Shown: in pieces, positions 34,658 to 43,372 of the stretch
Numbering within the stretch: position 1 is the first letter of the stretch
How the letters are laid out: each line of letters opens with the position of its first letter
Assembly: GCA_046294845.1 (NCBI GenBank)
Contig: JBKBNU010000001.1
Coordinates: 62,001-126,000, forward strand
DNA: 64,000 bases
Direction of reading: 5' to 3'
DNA from: Micavibrio_C sp046294845
GTDB lineage: Bacteria > Pseudomonadota > Alphaproteobacteria > Micavibrionales > Micavibrionaceae
Notes under the pieces: generated by a model
Seen by the model: only the letters and a program-made list of their open reading frames with translations
What the model was told of the DNA's origin: nothing
The model's database searches: none
Position numbers and translations under genes: made by a program

Positions 34658-36895
34658 TTGAGTAAGGCTGAAAGTCGTAACGGGACGACGGCACCTGTGT
34701 TTAGACCCCTTTTTGAGGCCTCGGCACGGACAAATCCGTCATACTTTGTTGAAAACCCGCCGCCACGGTGGACACGGGCGAATCCTTTCGATAACCTTTC
34801 AGGACAGGTTCTTCAAAAGGCACTGTTCATGGCCGCCAAAACTGCTGCGAAATCTCGCAAGTCCGCAACCCGATCCGCCCCCCGCTCTGGCAAATCCGCC
34901 AAGGCTCAGGTCGAGATAAATGAAAGTGAAGCCCGTTTCGTCATCGATGCGAACGGGGTGATTGTGCATACGACAAAAGCTTTTGCGGCTTTGGCCAATC
35001 TCACACCCGCTAAAACCAAAGGCCGCCAGATTGGTGACCTGATTGAATTCGCCGATCCCGATGATGCCTTGCGCGTGCAATCTTTGTTCGGGCGTGGCTC
35101 TGGGGCGTATATCGACACCGTGAATGAAGGAACACACGATGTTCTGGTTCATGGTCAGGCCGAACCTGCCAAAACCAGTTTTCGTTTTGACCGCATTGAA
35201 ATGAATGACGGCAGCCGCTTTATGATCGCCGCCGAAATGAATGCGGATAATAACAGCAAAGCCCCCGATATGGGTGATCCGGCCATTCAAAAACAAATGC
35301 AGATTGTTCTGGGCCGTTTGCTGGGCATCGATCAGGAATCATCGGCCAAGGATGTGCAGGCTCCGCCTGTTGAAGACATCGTCAATCATGACGACCTCAA
35401 GAATTTCCTCGAGATGTCAAACGATGTTATGGCTGTTAGCAGCCGTGATGGTTATTTCCTGCGCACCAGCGCGATGTTCAGCCAGTTGCTGGGCTATGAA
35501 GATACAACGCTTGCCGATATGACCTTTCTTGATCTGGTTTGTGTTGAAGACCGCGCCTCTGTCCGCCGTACCATCCAGAGCTTGATGCAGGATGATGCCC
35601 GCGAAGGCCATATCGTCGATTTTGAAGCCCGTGTCATTGCGCAGGATGGCTGCATCCACTGGATGGAATGGCGTCAACGCTACAGCAGCGGCAAGATTTA
35701 CAGCGTAGGCCACGATGTCACCGCCATCAAAGAACATGAAGAAGCTCTGAAGCTGCAAGAACAGATGTTGTCCGAAGCGCAGTCAATCGGCCGCATGGGT
35801 CATTGGCGCTGGTCGATTGGTAATGACACCATTACATGGTCAGACCAGATTTACCGCATCTTCGGTGTCAAACGCGATCAATTCACCCCCAATCTGGATA
35901 CCTTGACGGCGCTCGTCCATAAACGGGATATCAGCCGCGTCATGCAGGCTTTCCAACGTGCGATTATCGAGCAGAAAAATTACGACATGGAATTCCGCGT
36001 TGTTCATCCCGATGGCACAATCCGCTATATTCGCTGCGAAGGTAAATGTGAGCTGGATGAGGACAGTGATGTCAAAGCCCTGTTCGGGATTATGCAGGAT
36101 ATTACCGAGCGCACCCTTTATGAACGCGAGCTACGCGAAGCCAAGGATGCCGCCGAGCGCGCCTATGCCGCCAAATCACAATTCCTTGCTAATATGAGCC
36201 ATGAACTCAGAACACCGCTTAATGCCATCATCGGTTTCTCCGAAATGATGCAAGGGCAATTGCTGGGGCCGATCGGCACCGAAAAATATCTTGATTACAT
36301 CACAGGCATCCGTGAAAGCGGTGAACATTTACTTGATCTGATTAGTGATATTCTCGATATGTCCAAGATCGAAGCAGGCAAGTACGAGCTTGATCTCGAA
36401 GAACTGAATATAGCCAAAATTATTCCACTCGCCGTCCACATGATGGAAGGCCGCGCCCAAGATAGCCGCATCAAGATTTCAACCAACCTTCCCAAAGAAG
36501 GCTTGCAGATCGTGGCTGACCGCCGCGCCTTGATGCAAATTCTTCTTAACCTGCTTTCGAACGCTGTAAAATTCACCGAGCCCGGCGGCTCTGTCAAAGT
36601 GGATTGCCTGCCGCGCGAAGATTACGTTTCGATCAAGGTTTCCGACACAGGTATCGGTATTCCCGCGAACAAGCTCAGTATCGTGACCAAGCCGTTCGAG
36701 CAAGCGGCTTCATCCTATACCCGTGAGCATGAGGGAACAGGTTTGGGCCTATCGATTACCAAGGATCTGGTCGAGCTTCATGGCGGCAACCTGCATATCG
36801 ATTCAACAGTCGGTGTCGGCACAACCGTGACCATCCGCTTGCCCTATAATGCTTACGAGCATTTTAAAAAGAAAAAAGCGGCAAGCCGCTCCTAA
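34658..36895 (+). CDS. PAS-domain sensor histidine kinase, cytosolic
   Basis: 745-residue kinase with no membrane segment. Three PAS-like regions (about 89-200, 248-365 and 375-490; the third contains the PAS/PAC RIFGVKRDQF and GIMQDITERT), HisKA with phospho-acceptor His515 (LANMSHELRTPLN), then HATPase with N box (ILLNLLSNAVKFT), DTGIGIP and GTGLGLSI. Start: TTG at 34658 with GGGAG seven bases upstream; ATG at 34829 (MAAKTAAKSRKS) is an alternative, and the first 57 residues are low in domain content. No response regulator or histidine phosphotransferase is adjacent, so it is an orphan. It resembles alphaproteobacterial PdhS/DivJ-type kinases in its kinase core. Confidence 0.92.
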   Translation: MSKAESRNGTTAPVFRPLFEASARTNPSYFVENPPPRWTRANPFDNLSGQVLQKALFMAAKTAAKSRKSATRSAPRSGKSAKAQVEINESEARFVIDANGVIVHTTKAFAALANLTPAKTKGRQIGDLIEFADPDDALRVQSLFGRGSGAYIDTVNEGTHDVLVHGQAEPAKTSFRFDRIEMNDGSRFMIAAEMNADNNSKAPDMGDPAIQKQMQIVLGRLLGIDQESSAKDVQAPPVEDIVNHDDLKNFLEMSNDVMAVSSRDGYFLRTSAMFSQLLGYEDTTLADMTFLDLVCVEDRASVRRTIQSLMQDDAREGHIVDFEARVIAQDGCIHWMEWRQRYSSGKIYSVGHDVTAIKEHEEALKLQEQMLSEAQSIGRMGHWRWSIGNDTITWSDQIYRIFGVKRDQFTPNLDTLTALVHKRDISRVMQAFQRAIIEQKNYDMEFRVVHPDGTIRYIRCEGKCELDEDSDVKALFGIMQDITERTLYERELREAKDAAERAYAAKSQFLANMSHELRTPLNAIIGFSEMMQGQLLGPIGTEKYLDYITGIRESGEHLLDLISDILDMSKIEAGKYELDLEELNIAKIIPLAVHMMEGRAQDSRIKISTNLPKEGLQIVADRRALMQILLNLLSNAVKFTEPGGSVKVDCLPREDYVSIKVSDTGIGIPANKLSIVTKPFEQAASSYTREHEGTGLGLSITKDLVELHGGNLHIDSTVGVGTTVTIRLPYNAYEHFKKKKAASRS

Positions 36896-36913
36896 CATCA
36901 AGATTATATAATT

Positions 36914-37852
36914 TTAAAACCCGCCATCGCTGCCACCAGAGGCTGTTAGCAGGGGGATACCCTCTTCTTCTGCCTTAAGACAGCCCTTCAGGCCTTCTTT
37001 ATAGGTCGGGTAAAGGAGTTTGATATCAAGATCGGCTTTGATCTTGTCATTCTTGATCCGCTTGTTATCGGAATAAAAACTGCGCGTGATCGGGGCCAAG
37101 TCTGCCTGATCATAAGGCAAGAGCGGCGGCGGGGTTAAACCCAGCAGTTCGCAGGCATAGGCGATCATTTCATGGCTGGGAGCTGCCAGATCATCGGCCA
37201 GATTATAGATGCTGCCCGGTTGCGGCTTCGCCATGGAGGCCAGCAAGACCTGAACGATATCTTCGACATGGATACGACTGAACGCATGGCCTGGCTTATC
37301 AATACGGCGGGCAATCCCTGCCCGCACGCTATCAAGCGCGCTGCGGCCCGGACCGTAAATCCCCGCAAGTCTGAAGACGTTTACAGGGATCTCATATTCT
37401 TCATAGAGGCTGAGCCATTGCTTTTCCGCCCTCAGGCGACGCGATCCGCGCTTTGAATTTGGCCGCAGTTCTGAATTTTCGCTAACCCATCCGCCTTCAC
37501 GGTCACCATAAACCGCCGTTGAAGAAAGATAACCCACCCATTCGAGTGATTCGAGGCGCAGGATATCTTCGAAATGCATCCGGAATGTCGGATCACCTTC
37601 GTCATCAGGCGGCGTTGAAATCAGGAGATGGGTTGTATCGCGCAGGAAAAGGAGAGGGTCTTCGAGGGGCTGTTCAAAATCAAAAAGGAAAGCACGGATT
37701 CCGTGCGCCTTCATCTGTCGTCTTTTTTCCGGATCGCGTGTGGTACCCGCAATATTCCAGTTTGCACCACTGGTTTTCAACGCATGCACAAGCCAGTCAC
37801 AGCTATAGCCGTAACCAAAACAAAAAAGTGATTTTTTCTGCGCCTCAGACAT
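36914..37852 (-). CDS. NAD(P)-dependent SDR-type epimerase-like protein (YeeZ group)
   Basis: 312-residue extended/atypical short-chain dehydrogenase: N-terminal CFGYGYSCDWLVHAL nucleotide loop, then YLSSTAVYGDREGGWVSE carrying the active-site Thr and Tyr region, and FRLAGIYGPGRSALD. The G-Y-G-Y-S loop in place of GxxGxxG is typical of the YeeZ-like group. Substrate unknown. It is convergent with the histidine kinase (18 bp) and stands alone on the minus strand, 91 bp upstream of the GST gene. Confidence 0.85.
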   Translation of the reverse strand: MSEAQKKSLFCFGYGYSCDWLVHALKTSGANWNIAGTTRDPEKRRQMKAHGIRAFLFDFEQPLEDPLLFLRDTTHLLISTPPDDEGDPTFRMHFEDILRLESLEWVGYLSSTAVYGDREGGWVSENSELRPNSKRGSRRLRAEKQWLSLYEEYEIPVNVFRLAGIYGPGRSALDSVRAGIARRIDKPGHAFSRIHVEDIVQVLLASMAKPQPGSIYNLADDLAAPSHEMIAYACELLGLTPPPLLPYDQADLAPITRSFYSDNKRIKNDKIKADLDIKLLYPTYKEGLKGCLKAEEEGIPLLTASGGSDGGF

Positions 37853-37943
37853 AGGGTCCGACTATAGCAAAACGGGCAGGATGGATACAAGCCATGTATG
37901 CCATACCATGAGAACTGATGTTTTTATTAAGTTCGAAGAGAAT

Positions 37944-38612
37944 TTAGAAATCGACGTCTTCGTAATGCTCAACCGGCGTAAAGCCCGGAATACGATCTGT
38001 CAACAAAGGCTGGAAGCTGGGGCGTGATTTCACACGGGCATACCAGTCGCGCGCGGCCTGATGCTCTTCCCATGGCACATCACCAATATAATCTATGGCA
38101 GAAAGATGGGCAGCAGCCGCTATATCGGCAAGCGAAAATTCATCACCGGCAAGCCAGTTGCGCTTTTCGGTCAGAAAACCGATATAATCGAGATGGTAAT
38201 GGATATTGGCGTGACCGGCACGAATAGAAGGACCATGAGGTTCCCCCATTTTCAGGAAACGCTTCATCAGTTTTTCACCGACGAGGTTTTCCGTGACTTC
38301 ACGGTTGAATTTCATATCAAACCAGCTCACCAGACGGCGGGTTTCCGCCCGCTGCACCGGATCACGGCCCAGCAAGCTGATTTCATCATAAACTTCTTCG
38401 AGATATTCGCAGATCACTTGCGAATTGGCGATGACCGTACCGTCGGGCTCGACCAGAACCGGTACATCTCCGGCAGGATTAAGTGCCAGAAATTCCGTAC
38501 GGCGTTCCCAGACTTTCTCGATTGTCAGCTCGAAATCAAGCTTCTTCTCGGCCAGAACAATCCGGACCTTGCGCGAGAAAGGATGGAGCCATAAATGGAA
38601 TAATGTCCTCAT
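37944..38612 (-). CDS. glutathione S-transferase family protein
   Basis: 222 residues with a thioredoxin-like N-terminal domain (LWLHPFSRKVRIVLAEKKLD, NPAGDVPVLVEPDG, ANSQVICEYLEE) and an all-helical C-terminal domain with NWLAGDEFSLADIAAAAHL, the GST N-capping motif. The Ser in HPFSRKVR may activate glutathione. It differs from maiA at the other end of the window and is closer to the FzlA-like group by its PFSRKVR start; that group includes an FtsZ-binding protein in Caulobacter. That resemblance is tentative. Confidence 0.85.
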   Translation of the reverse strand: MRTLFHLWLHPFSRKVRIVLAEKKLDFELTIEKVWERRTEFLALNPAGDVPVLVEPDGTVIANSQVICEYLEEVYDEISLLGRDPVQRAETRRLVSWFDMKFNREVTENLVGEKLMKRFLKMGEPHGPSIRAGHANIHYHLDYIGFLTEKRNWLAGDEFSLADIAAAAHLSAIDYIGDVPWEEHQAARDWYARVKSRPSFQPLLTDRIPGFTPVEHYEDVDF

Positions 38613-38707
38613 GCTTAAACTCTAGCCGAGAGACAGAGCGAAGAACACCCCTAACCGCATTGTTTTTGCTGATTTTTTGTGCAAAACCATGGCGCGATGC
38701 CGCCGTT

Positions 38708-39304
38708 TTAAGGAGACGGTGCCTTGGATGCCTTAATGGAAACGCTAATTTTTACTTCATTTCCAATGGCTTGAGTATCTTTCCACTCGCCCTGTCCGAC
38801 CCCGAAATCAAGACGCATCAAGCTGGCTTCACCCATGGCACTGGCAAGCTCCTGCCCTTGTTCATCTGTGGAAAAAGTAATCGTCAACGGCAGATTCAAA
38901 GGATGCTTTACACCGCGCATCTCCAGCTCACCAATAGCAACATATTGATTTTCATCAGATTTTTCGAATTTTGATACGGTGTATATCGATTCCGGAAACG
39001 ATTCGGCCGAAAAGAAATCCGCCCCCTTCAAGGAGGAATCACGATCCTTGCTTTTTGTATCGGCCGACTTCATGTCAATTTTGATCACGGCATGGCTGGA
39101 TTCGGGCTGGGCGGGATCAAAACTGATCTCACCTGTGAAATGGGCAAACTGGCCCTTGATGGCGGCCCCCTGCTGGGTTGCTTCGAAAGAGAGTTGGCTT
39201 TGTGCCGGATCAATAACCCAGAATGGCAGGTCAGCAGCTTGGGCCACACCGGCAGACAATCCACAAACACCAATCACAGCCAGACAATGAAACATACGGA
39301 ACAT
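38708..39304 (-). CDS. YceI family periplasmic protein (copy 1)
   Basis: 198 residues with a signal peptide (FHCLAVIGVCGLSAGVAQA) and a YceI lipocalin-like domain: WVIDPAQSQLSFEATQQG, DMKSADTKSKDRDSSLKG, ADFFSAESFP, and a terminal FGVGQGEWKDTQAIGNEVKI. The ATG at 39304 has AAAGGAG upstream; a longer frame extends into the preceding gene. It lies 4 bp after cytochrome b561, forming yceI-cyb561-yceI. YceI proteins bind isoprenoid-type lipids in structures; physiological role open. Confidence 0.92.
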   Translation of the reverse strand: MFRMFHCLAVIGVCGLSAGVAQAADLPFWVIDPAQSQLSFEATQQGAAIKGQFAHFTGEISFDPAQPESSHAVIKIDMKSADTKSKDRDSSLKGADFFSAESFPESIYTVSKFEKSDENQYVAIGELEMRGVKHPLNLPLTITFSTDEQGQELASAMGEASLMRLDFGVGQGEWKDTQAIGNEVKISVSIKASKAPSP

Positions 39305-39308
39305 CTTA

Positions 39309-39884
39309 TTATTCTCCTTTGGAAGATTTGGCGCAGGGGCACGGCAGCATACGGCGTAATGTCCCGTCGCGATCAATCAAGTGATGTTTCATCGCCCCGC
39401 CAAAATGCAGAGCTATAGCCCCCATCAAGCCAAAGGCCGCCACTTCGTGGATTTCCTTAGCCAAATCGGCAATCCCTTCATCAGGTTTCACCAGGTCAGG
39501 CAAGGTCAACCCTTCAATCCAGAACAGATTGACAGGAAAACCCTTGGCCGATGACATGATCCATCCGGATAAAGGCATCACAAACAACGCCGCATACAAA
39601 ATGACATGCACAAGCCTGGCGAGAAATTTCTCCCAGGCCTGATGCGTGGGCAGAGCCCGGGGATGAGGGTTGGCTATACGCCAAAGAACGCGCAATACCG
39701 CCAGAGCCAATACAACAATGCCCACCGACTTATGCGTTGCATAAATCTTGAACATTTGCGGACTGGGGTCCATCTCCGTCATGACAAGGCCGACCACCAG
39801 CAAAGTGATAACCAAAATAGCCATCAGCCAATGAAAGCCTATCGCGACAGCGCCGTATTTCTCTGTGGTATTGCGCCAGATCAT
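39309..39884 (-). CDS. cytochrome b561 family protein
   Basis: 191-residue four-helix dihaem membrane cytochrome: MIWRNTTEKYGAVAIGFHWLMA with the first haem His, ATHKSVGIVVLALAVLRVLWR, HVILYAALFVMPLSGWIMSSA and a late ALHFGGAMKHHLIDRDGTLRRML. AGAGGA precedes the ATG at 39884. Between two YceI genes at 4 and 18 bp, so one operon; E. coli yceJ-yceI has the same pair with one YceI. It probably passes electrons from the quinone pool to a periplasmic acceptor; acceptor unknown. Confidence 0.92.
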   Translation of the reverse strand: MIWRNTTEKYGAVAIGFHWLMAILVITLLVVGLVMTEMDPSPQMFKIYATHKSVGIVVLALAVLRVLWRIANPHPRALPTHQAWEKFLARLVHVILYAALFVMPLSGWIMSSAKGFPVNLFWIEGLTLPDLVKPDEGIADLAKEIHEVAAFGLMGAIALHFGGAMKHHLIDRDGTLRRMLPCPCAKSSKGE

Positions 39885-39902
39885 AACGATCCTCTTTATC
39901 AA

Positions 39903-40517
39903 TTATTCGGAAGCAACCGGCGCTGCAGCATCCTGACGAATGCCTTCAACCTCGATCATCAGGGTAACATCATCACCGACAGCCGGTAAACCATAACCCA
40001 TGCCGAAATCACTGCGCTTCAGGCTACCCTTGGCAGAGAAACCGATCATCTGCTTTTTGTTAAAGGGGTGTTCACCCTGACCATTCAGCGTCACTTCCAG
40101 CGTGACGGGCTTGGTCACGCCCAGCAATGTCAGATCGCCTGTCAAATTGGCTGTCTTGTCACCTGTTTTTTCAACTTTGGTGCTTTTGAATGTCATGGTT
40201 GGAAATTGTTCGACATTGAAGAAATCTGCATTCTTCAGATGATCGTTCCATTTTTGATCATCAAGGTCGATACTCGCTGTATTGATGGTCACATCAACAT
40301 TTGAGCTTTCTACAGAATCAGGATCAACAACAAAGGTCCCGCTATAATCGGTGAATTTCCCAAAAGAATGGGAAAACCCGAGATGGTTAACCGAAAAAAC
40401 AATCTGGGTGTGCGGTTTTTCGATTTCATAGCTCTGGGGCGCCGCTTGGGCTGTTGCCATCATCAATCCGGTGGACAGGATCGCCCCCATCACAGCAGCG
40501 TATGTTGAACGAATCAT
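39903..40517 (-). CDS. YceI family periplasmic protein (copy 2)
   Basis: 204 residues; signal peptide (STYAAVMGAILSTGLMMATAQA) and YceI domain: YEIEKPHTQIVFSVNHLGFS, FTDYSGTFVVDPDSVESSNV, NADFFNVEQFPTMTFKST and the terminal SDFGMGYGLPAVGDDVTLMI. AGGAGAT precedes the ATG at 40517. The two YceI copies share only the family pattern, so the duplication is old. It is the first gene of the operon with cytochrome b561. Confidence 0.94.
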   Translation of the reverse strand: MIRSTYAAVMGAILSTGLMMATAQAAPQSYEIEKPHTQIVFSVNHLGFSHSFGKFTDYSGTFVVDPDSVESSNVDVTINTASIDLDDQKWNDHLKNADFFNVEQFPTMTFKSTKVEKTGDKTANLTGDLTLLGVTKPVTLEVTLNGQGEHPFNKKQMIGFSAKGSLKRSDFGMGYGLPAVGDDVTLMIEVEGIRQDAAAPVASE

Positions 40518-40645
40518 AAAAATATCTCCTTGCCTTTTCATAGGGGTGGTTGTGGTTGAAATATCTGATCAAAGGTAGCGTTAAACAGAACCAAAACAAG
40601 GCCCTGCTTTAAAAGGATATTTAAGGGCAGATTTAGGGACATAGT

Positions 40646-40858
40646 CTAGGGTGTCACAGGAAAATAATAGCGGAACAGCACAATCGCCCCATAGCTGCAG
40701 AAACCGGCAATTGCCCATGTCAGCAGTCCATAACTCATCCGCAAACCTTTATCGGACAGCAGATCCTCACGGGAACGGTCACGCAGAAGGTAATCGAGAA
40801 TACGTAAACCAAGCACAAACCCGCTGATGAAACCCAGAATACCGATCACATAAACCAT
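40646..40858 (-). CDS. small membrane protein, 70 aa
   Basis: Unrecognised. Two likely membrane helices (VYVIGILGFISGFVLGLRIL and YGLLTWAIAGFCSYGAIVLF) joined by a basic/acidic loop LLRDRSREDLLSDKGLR. GAGGA precedes the ATG at 40858. It lies 128 bp upstream of the YceI operon on the same strand and diverges from uppP. Good ribosome site and clean topology favour a real gene. Confidence 0.65.
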   Translation of the reverse strand: MVYVIGILGFISGFVLGLRILDYLLRDRSREDLLSDKGLRMSYGLLTWAIAGFCSYGAIVLFRYYFPVTP

Positions 40859-41015
40859 CAAATATCCTCACCGGATGTGCTGCTCTGGCCTGAATATTAC
40901 CCGATCAGAGGCCGATGTCTACATGGACGTAGGGCATTTTATCGGGTATTTTCTGACCTGTTGTTTCTTGAATTTTTTAATGACCCAGTACTGTAGGATC
41001 TGATTACTTACCGCC

Positions 41016-41843
41016 ATGCCCCTTTTCCACATTATCATTCTAGCTATCGTACAAGGTATTTCCGAGTTTCTGCCCATCAGTTCCAGCGGTCACCTGATCC
41101 TCACCCACCATTTACTCGGCAGTAACGGGAATATGTGGGGCGATACCCTGACTATGGATATCGCCGTTCATGTCGGCACACTGGCTGCCATCATGCTTTA
41201 TTGCTGGAAGGACCTGAGGCGGATGCTGGGGGCGGCGATACGTGTAGCGACAAGACAAAGCGCCGATCCGGCAGATACCCGCCTGATTGTCTATCTGGTA
41301 GCGGCTTCCGTACCGGTTCTGGCTCTGGGCCTTGTCTTTCATATGCTGGAACCTGAATGGGCCCGCTCCCTGCATGTGGCCGCGTGGTCATTAATTATCT
41401 GCGGGATTTTGCTAGGCCTCGCCGACCGCTTTATGCCCACGACCCATAGCGTAGAGAAAATGACATTCAAAGATGCCCTGATCATCGGCTTTGCCCAGAT
41501 GTTGGCCCTGATCCCCGGCACCAGCCGTTCCGGTATTACCATGACTGCCGCCCGCGCGCTCGGGTTTTCCCGTGTTGAAGCCGCACGCTTTTCATTCTTG
41601 CTGGCCACAATCTCTATTTCGGCAGCAGGAGCCGTCGGCATTCTGGATCTGATCCGTAACCCCAGTGCCGCCTTGTGGCTGGATGCCGCCATCGGGGCCG
41701 CTGTGGCCTTTGTAGCCGCGCTTGGTGCCGTCCATTTCTTGATGAAATGGCTGACCAGCCACAGCTTTATGCCCTTTGTTATCTATCGGGTATTACTGGG
41801 CATTTTGCTTCTGGGCCTGCTCCATCAGGGCATTTTGGGCTGA
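41016..41843 (+). CDS. uppP: undecaprenyl-diphosphatase
   Basis: Recycles the lipid carrier for peptidoglycan by dephosphorylating undecaprenyl diphosphate; inner membrane. The 275-residue protein starts LFHIIILAIVQGISEFLPIS with the catalytic Glu, followed by SSSGHLIL, and has ALIPGTSRSGITMTAARALG (the PGxSRSG Arg/Ser motif). Length and about eight helices fit BacA/UppP. The next gene starts 40 bp downstream. Confidence 0.96.
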   Translation: MPLFHIIILAIVQGISEFLPISSSGHLILTHHLLGSNGNMWGDTLTMDIAVHVGTLAAIMLYCWKDLRRMLGAAIRVATRQSADPADTRLIVYLVAASVPVLALGLVFHMLEPEWARSLHVAAWSLIICGILLGLADRFMPTTHSVEKMTFKDALIIGFAQMLALIPGTSRSGITMTAARALGFSRVEAARFSFLLATISISAAGAVGILDLIRNPSAALWLDAAIGAAVAFVAALGAVHFLMKWLTSHSFMPFVIYRVLLGILLLGLLHQGILG

Positions 41844-41883
41844 AATTTGCTTTTCCGCTGGCTTTGGACCTATCTTGGACCCC

Positions 41884-43044
41884 ATGCCTGCTAAACGTCA
41901 CAAAGAACTGGTTGTTTTCGACCTCGACAATACCCTGACCAACTCGATGAAGAGCTGGAGCAGCGCCACTTTGCAAACTGTGAACTTATTGATCGAAGAA
42001 TTTGGCTTGGACGAGCAAAAAATCATCGACGATATAAGGCGCGCACCCAGCCAATACCGTTTCAGCGATTTCGGCAGTCTGATTGAATGGCTCGACCGCC
42101 AACAAAGTCTGCCGCGCCCGACATCCCCGATGGATGAATATAAAAAGCAGATTACCAAAGATTATTTGCGCCAGATCTGGTTTCAACGTGAAAATGAACT
42201 GACCCGCTTCTATGGCTCCACCGTCCAGACCTTGCAGGATATTAAATGCGGTGGCACAGCCACAGCACTTTATACGGATGCCGAAGCGTCATCGCTGATC
42301 CGCCGTCTTTGGGTGATGGCGCGTCATGCCCGCCGCGAAGGATTATTGAAAGACGAGCATGATCTACCTGCCATGTTTGATCATTATTATTGCCAGCCCA
42401 GTATCGAATGTGACCGTGAAATCCTGAAATATGTCGATACGGATTTTGTGGTGATGATGAAAAAGAAGATGACCCTGTGGCAAGACAAAGCCTATAAGCC
42501 CAGTGCGCCGCATATGCAGATTATTCTTGATGATTTTGCTACACCTGCCAAAAAAGCCTTGATGGTGGGCGATACCGCGAAGGATGGCGGGTGCGCCCGT
42601 CCGTTAGGTGTTGATTTTGCATGGTGCCATTTCGGTGCGGATCTTGATGAGCAAACCGTATCCACAGCACAACGGATCGCATCGCCTAAATTCCAATATG
42701 GTATGGCCGCTATCAGGGCCTGCTTTAGTGAAAGCAGCAATCCCACCCATACGCTGGTCCATAATTTGGCTGAATTACATCGCTTCTTTGCTTTCAAGCA
42801 AGGATGCAGCTTTAGGATTCCGGCTTATAACGCAGGAAGCTCACTTGGGAATCCCCATAGCGGCGCTGGTCTGTCAGAACAAAACCCGATGGCCAAGCGA
42901 TTGCAGCATGATTTTCATGCTCGCAGACTAATGTCGCCTCTGGGGCCAGCCACCCATATTGAGCCAGCCGGTTCAGACTATCTGGCAATAGATCCTGCCG
43001 ATAAGGCGGGTCCAAGAAAACCAGATCAGCCGCGACCTGTTTAG
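41884..43044 (+). CDS. HAD-superfamily hydrolase with antisense-derived C-terminal tail
   Basis: HAD phosphatase-like enzyme: motif I VVFDLDNTLT (Asp-x-Asp-x-Thr) near residue 12-21, motif II near TATALYTDAEA, Lys region and motif IV KKALMVGDTAKDGG. It is predicted to be 386 residues, but its last 75-80 codons (from about 42800) lie opposite the 3' end of rsmD and read as low-complexity sequence with no fold signal. The natural end is probably near HRFFAFKQ (about residue 305). In another frame a TAG at 42813-42815 sits exactly at the rsmD stop, which suggests a lost stop or frameshift. The start at 41884 avoids overlap with uppP. Confidence 0.8.
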   Translation: MPAKRHKELVVFDLDNTLTNSMKSWSSATLQTVNLLIEEFGLDEQKIIDDIRRAPSQYRFSDFGSLIEWLDRQQSLPRPTSPMDEYKKQITKDYLRQIWFQRENELTRFYGSTVQTLQDIKCGGTATALYTDAEASSLIRRLWVMARHARREGLLKDEHDLPAMFDHYYCQPSIECDREILKYVDTDFVVMMKKKMTLWQDKAYKPSAPHMQIILDDFATPAKKALMVGDTAKDGGCARPLGVDFAWCHFGADLDEQTVSTAQRIASPKFQYGMAAIRACFSESSNPTHTLVHNLAELHRFFAFKQGCSFRIPAYNAGSSLGNPHSGAGLSEQNPMAKRLQHDFHARRLMSPLGPATHIEPAGSDYLAIDPADKAGPRKPDQPRPV

Positions 43045-43372
43045 ATGGCAAGGCTGTTATTTTCCTGACATCCTGAAGAATGAAGGTGCATTGGTCCTGC
43101 ACCTTGACGCCCTTGGCGTTATCTTGCGTGAAGGACAGATGGGTTTTATCGGCCTCGATAAAGGTGACATGGGCCGCCCCGCGCGAGAGGGCCTCCAATC
43201 CTAAAGAACCACTGCCGCAAAAACCGTCAATCACAACAGCATCACGCGGCAGGTTATCAGCCTGCAGAATATTGAAGATGGCCTGCCGTACTTTATCTGT
43301 GGTCGGGCGCACACCCAGCCCTTCCGGCACTTTCAGGATACGGTTACGATATAGCCCCGCCGTAATTCTCAT
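42812..43372 (-). CDS. rsmD: 16S rRNA m2G966 methyltransferase
   Basis: N2-methylates G966 of 16S rRNA using SAM. The 186-residue protein has MRITAGLYRNRIL, VRPTTDKVRQAIFNIL, VIDGFCGSGSLGLEALSRGA (SAM loop) and VFLDPPYRQDL (DPPY catalytic motif). Its ATG overlaps the stop of the upstream pseudouridine synthase gene (ATGA), so the two are coupled. Its 3' 233 bp is overlapped by the convergent HAD frame. Confidence 0.94.
   Translation of the reverse strand: MRITAGLYRNRILKVPEGLGVRPTTDKVRQAIFNILQADNLPRDAVVIDGFCGSGSLGLEALSRGAAHVTFIEADKTHLSFTQDNAKGVKVQDQCTFILQDVRKITALPSKQVAADLVFLDPPYRQDLLPDSLNRLAQYGWLAPEATLVCEHENHAAIAWPSGFVLTDQRRYGDSQVSFLRYKPES

Noticed and set aside
38483..38974. 163-codon plus-strand frame between GST and YceI genes
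   Set aside because: Runs antisense through both genes with no ribosome site or domain.
41776..41883. N-terminal extension of the HAD gene
   Set aside because: Would overlap uppP by 68 bp and adds a non-HAD segment; ATG 41884 begins right before the DxDxT strand.
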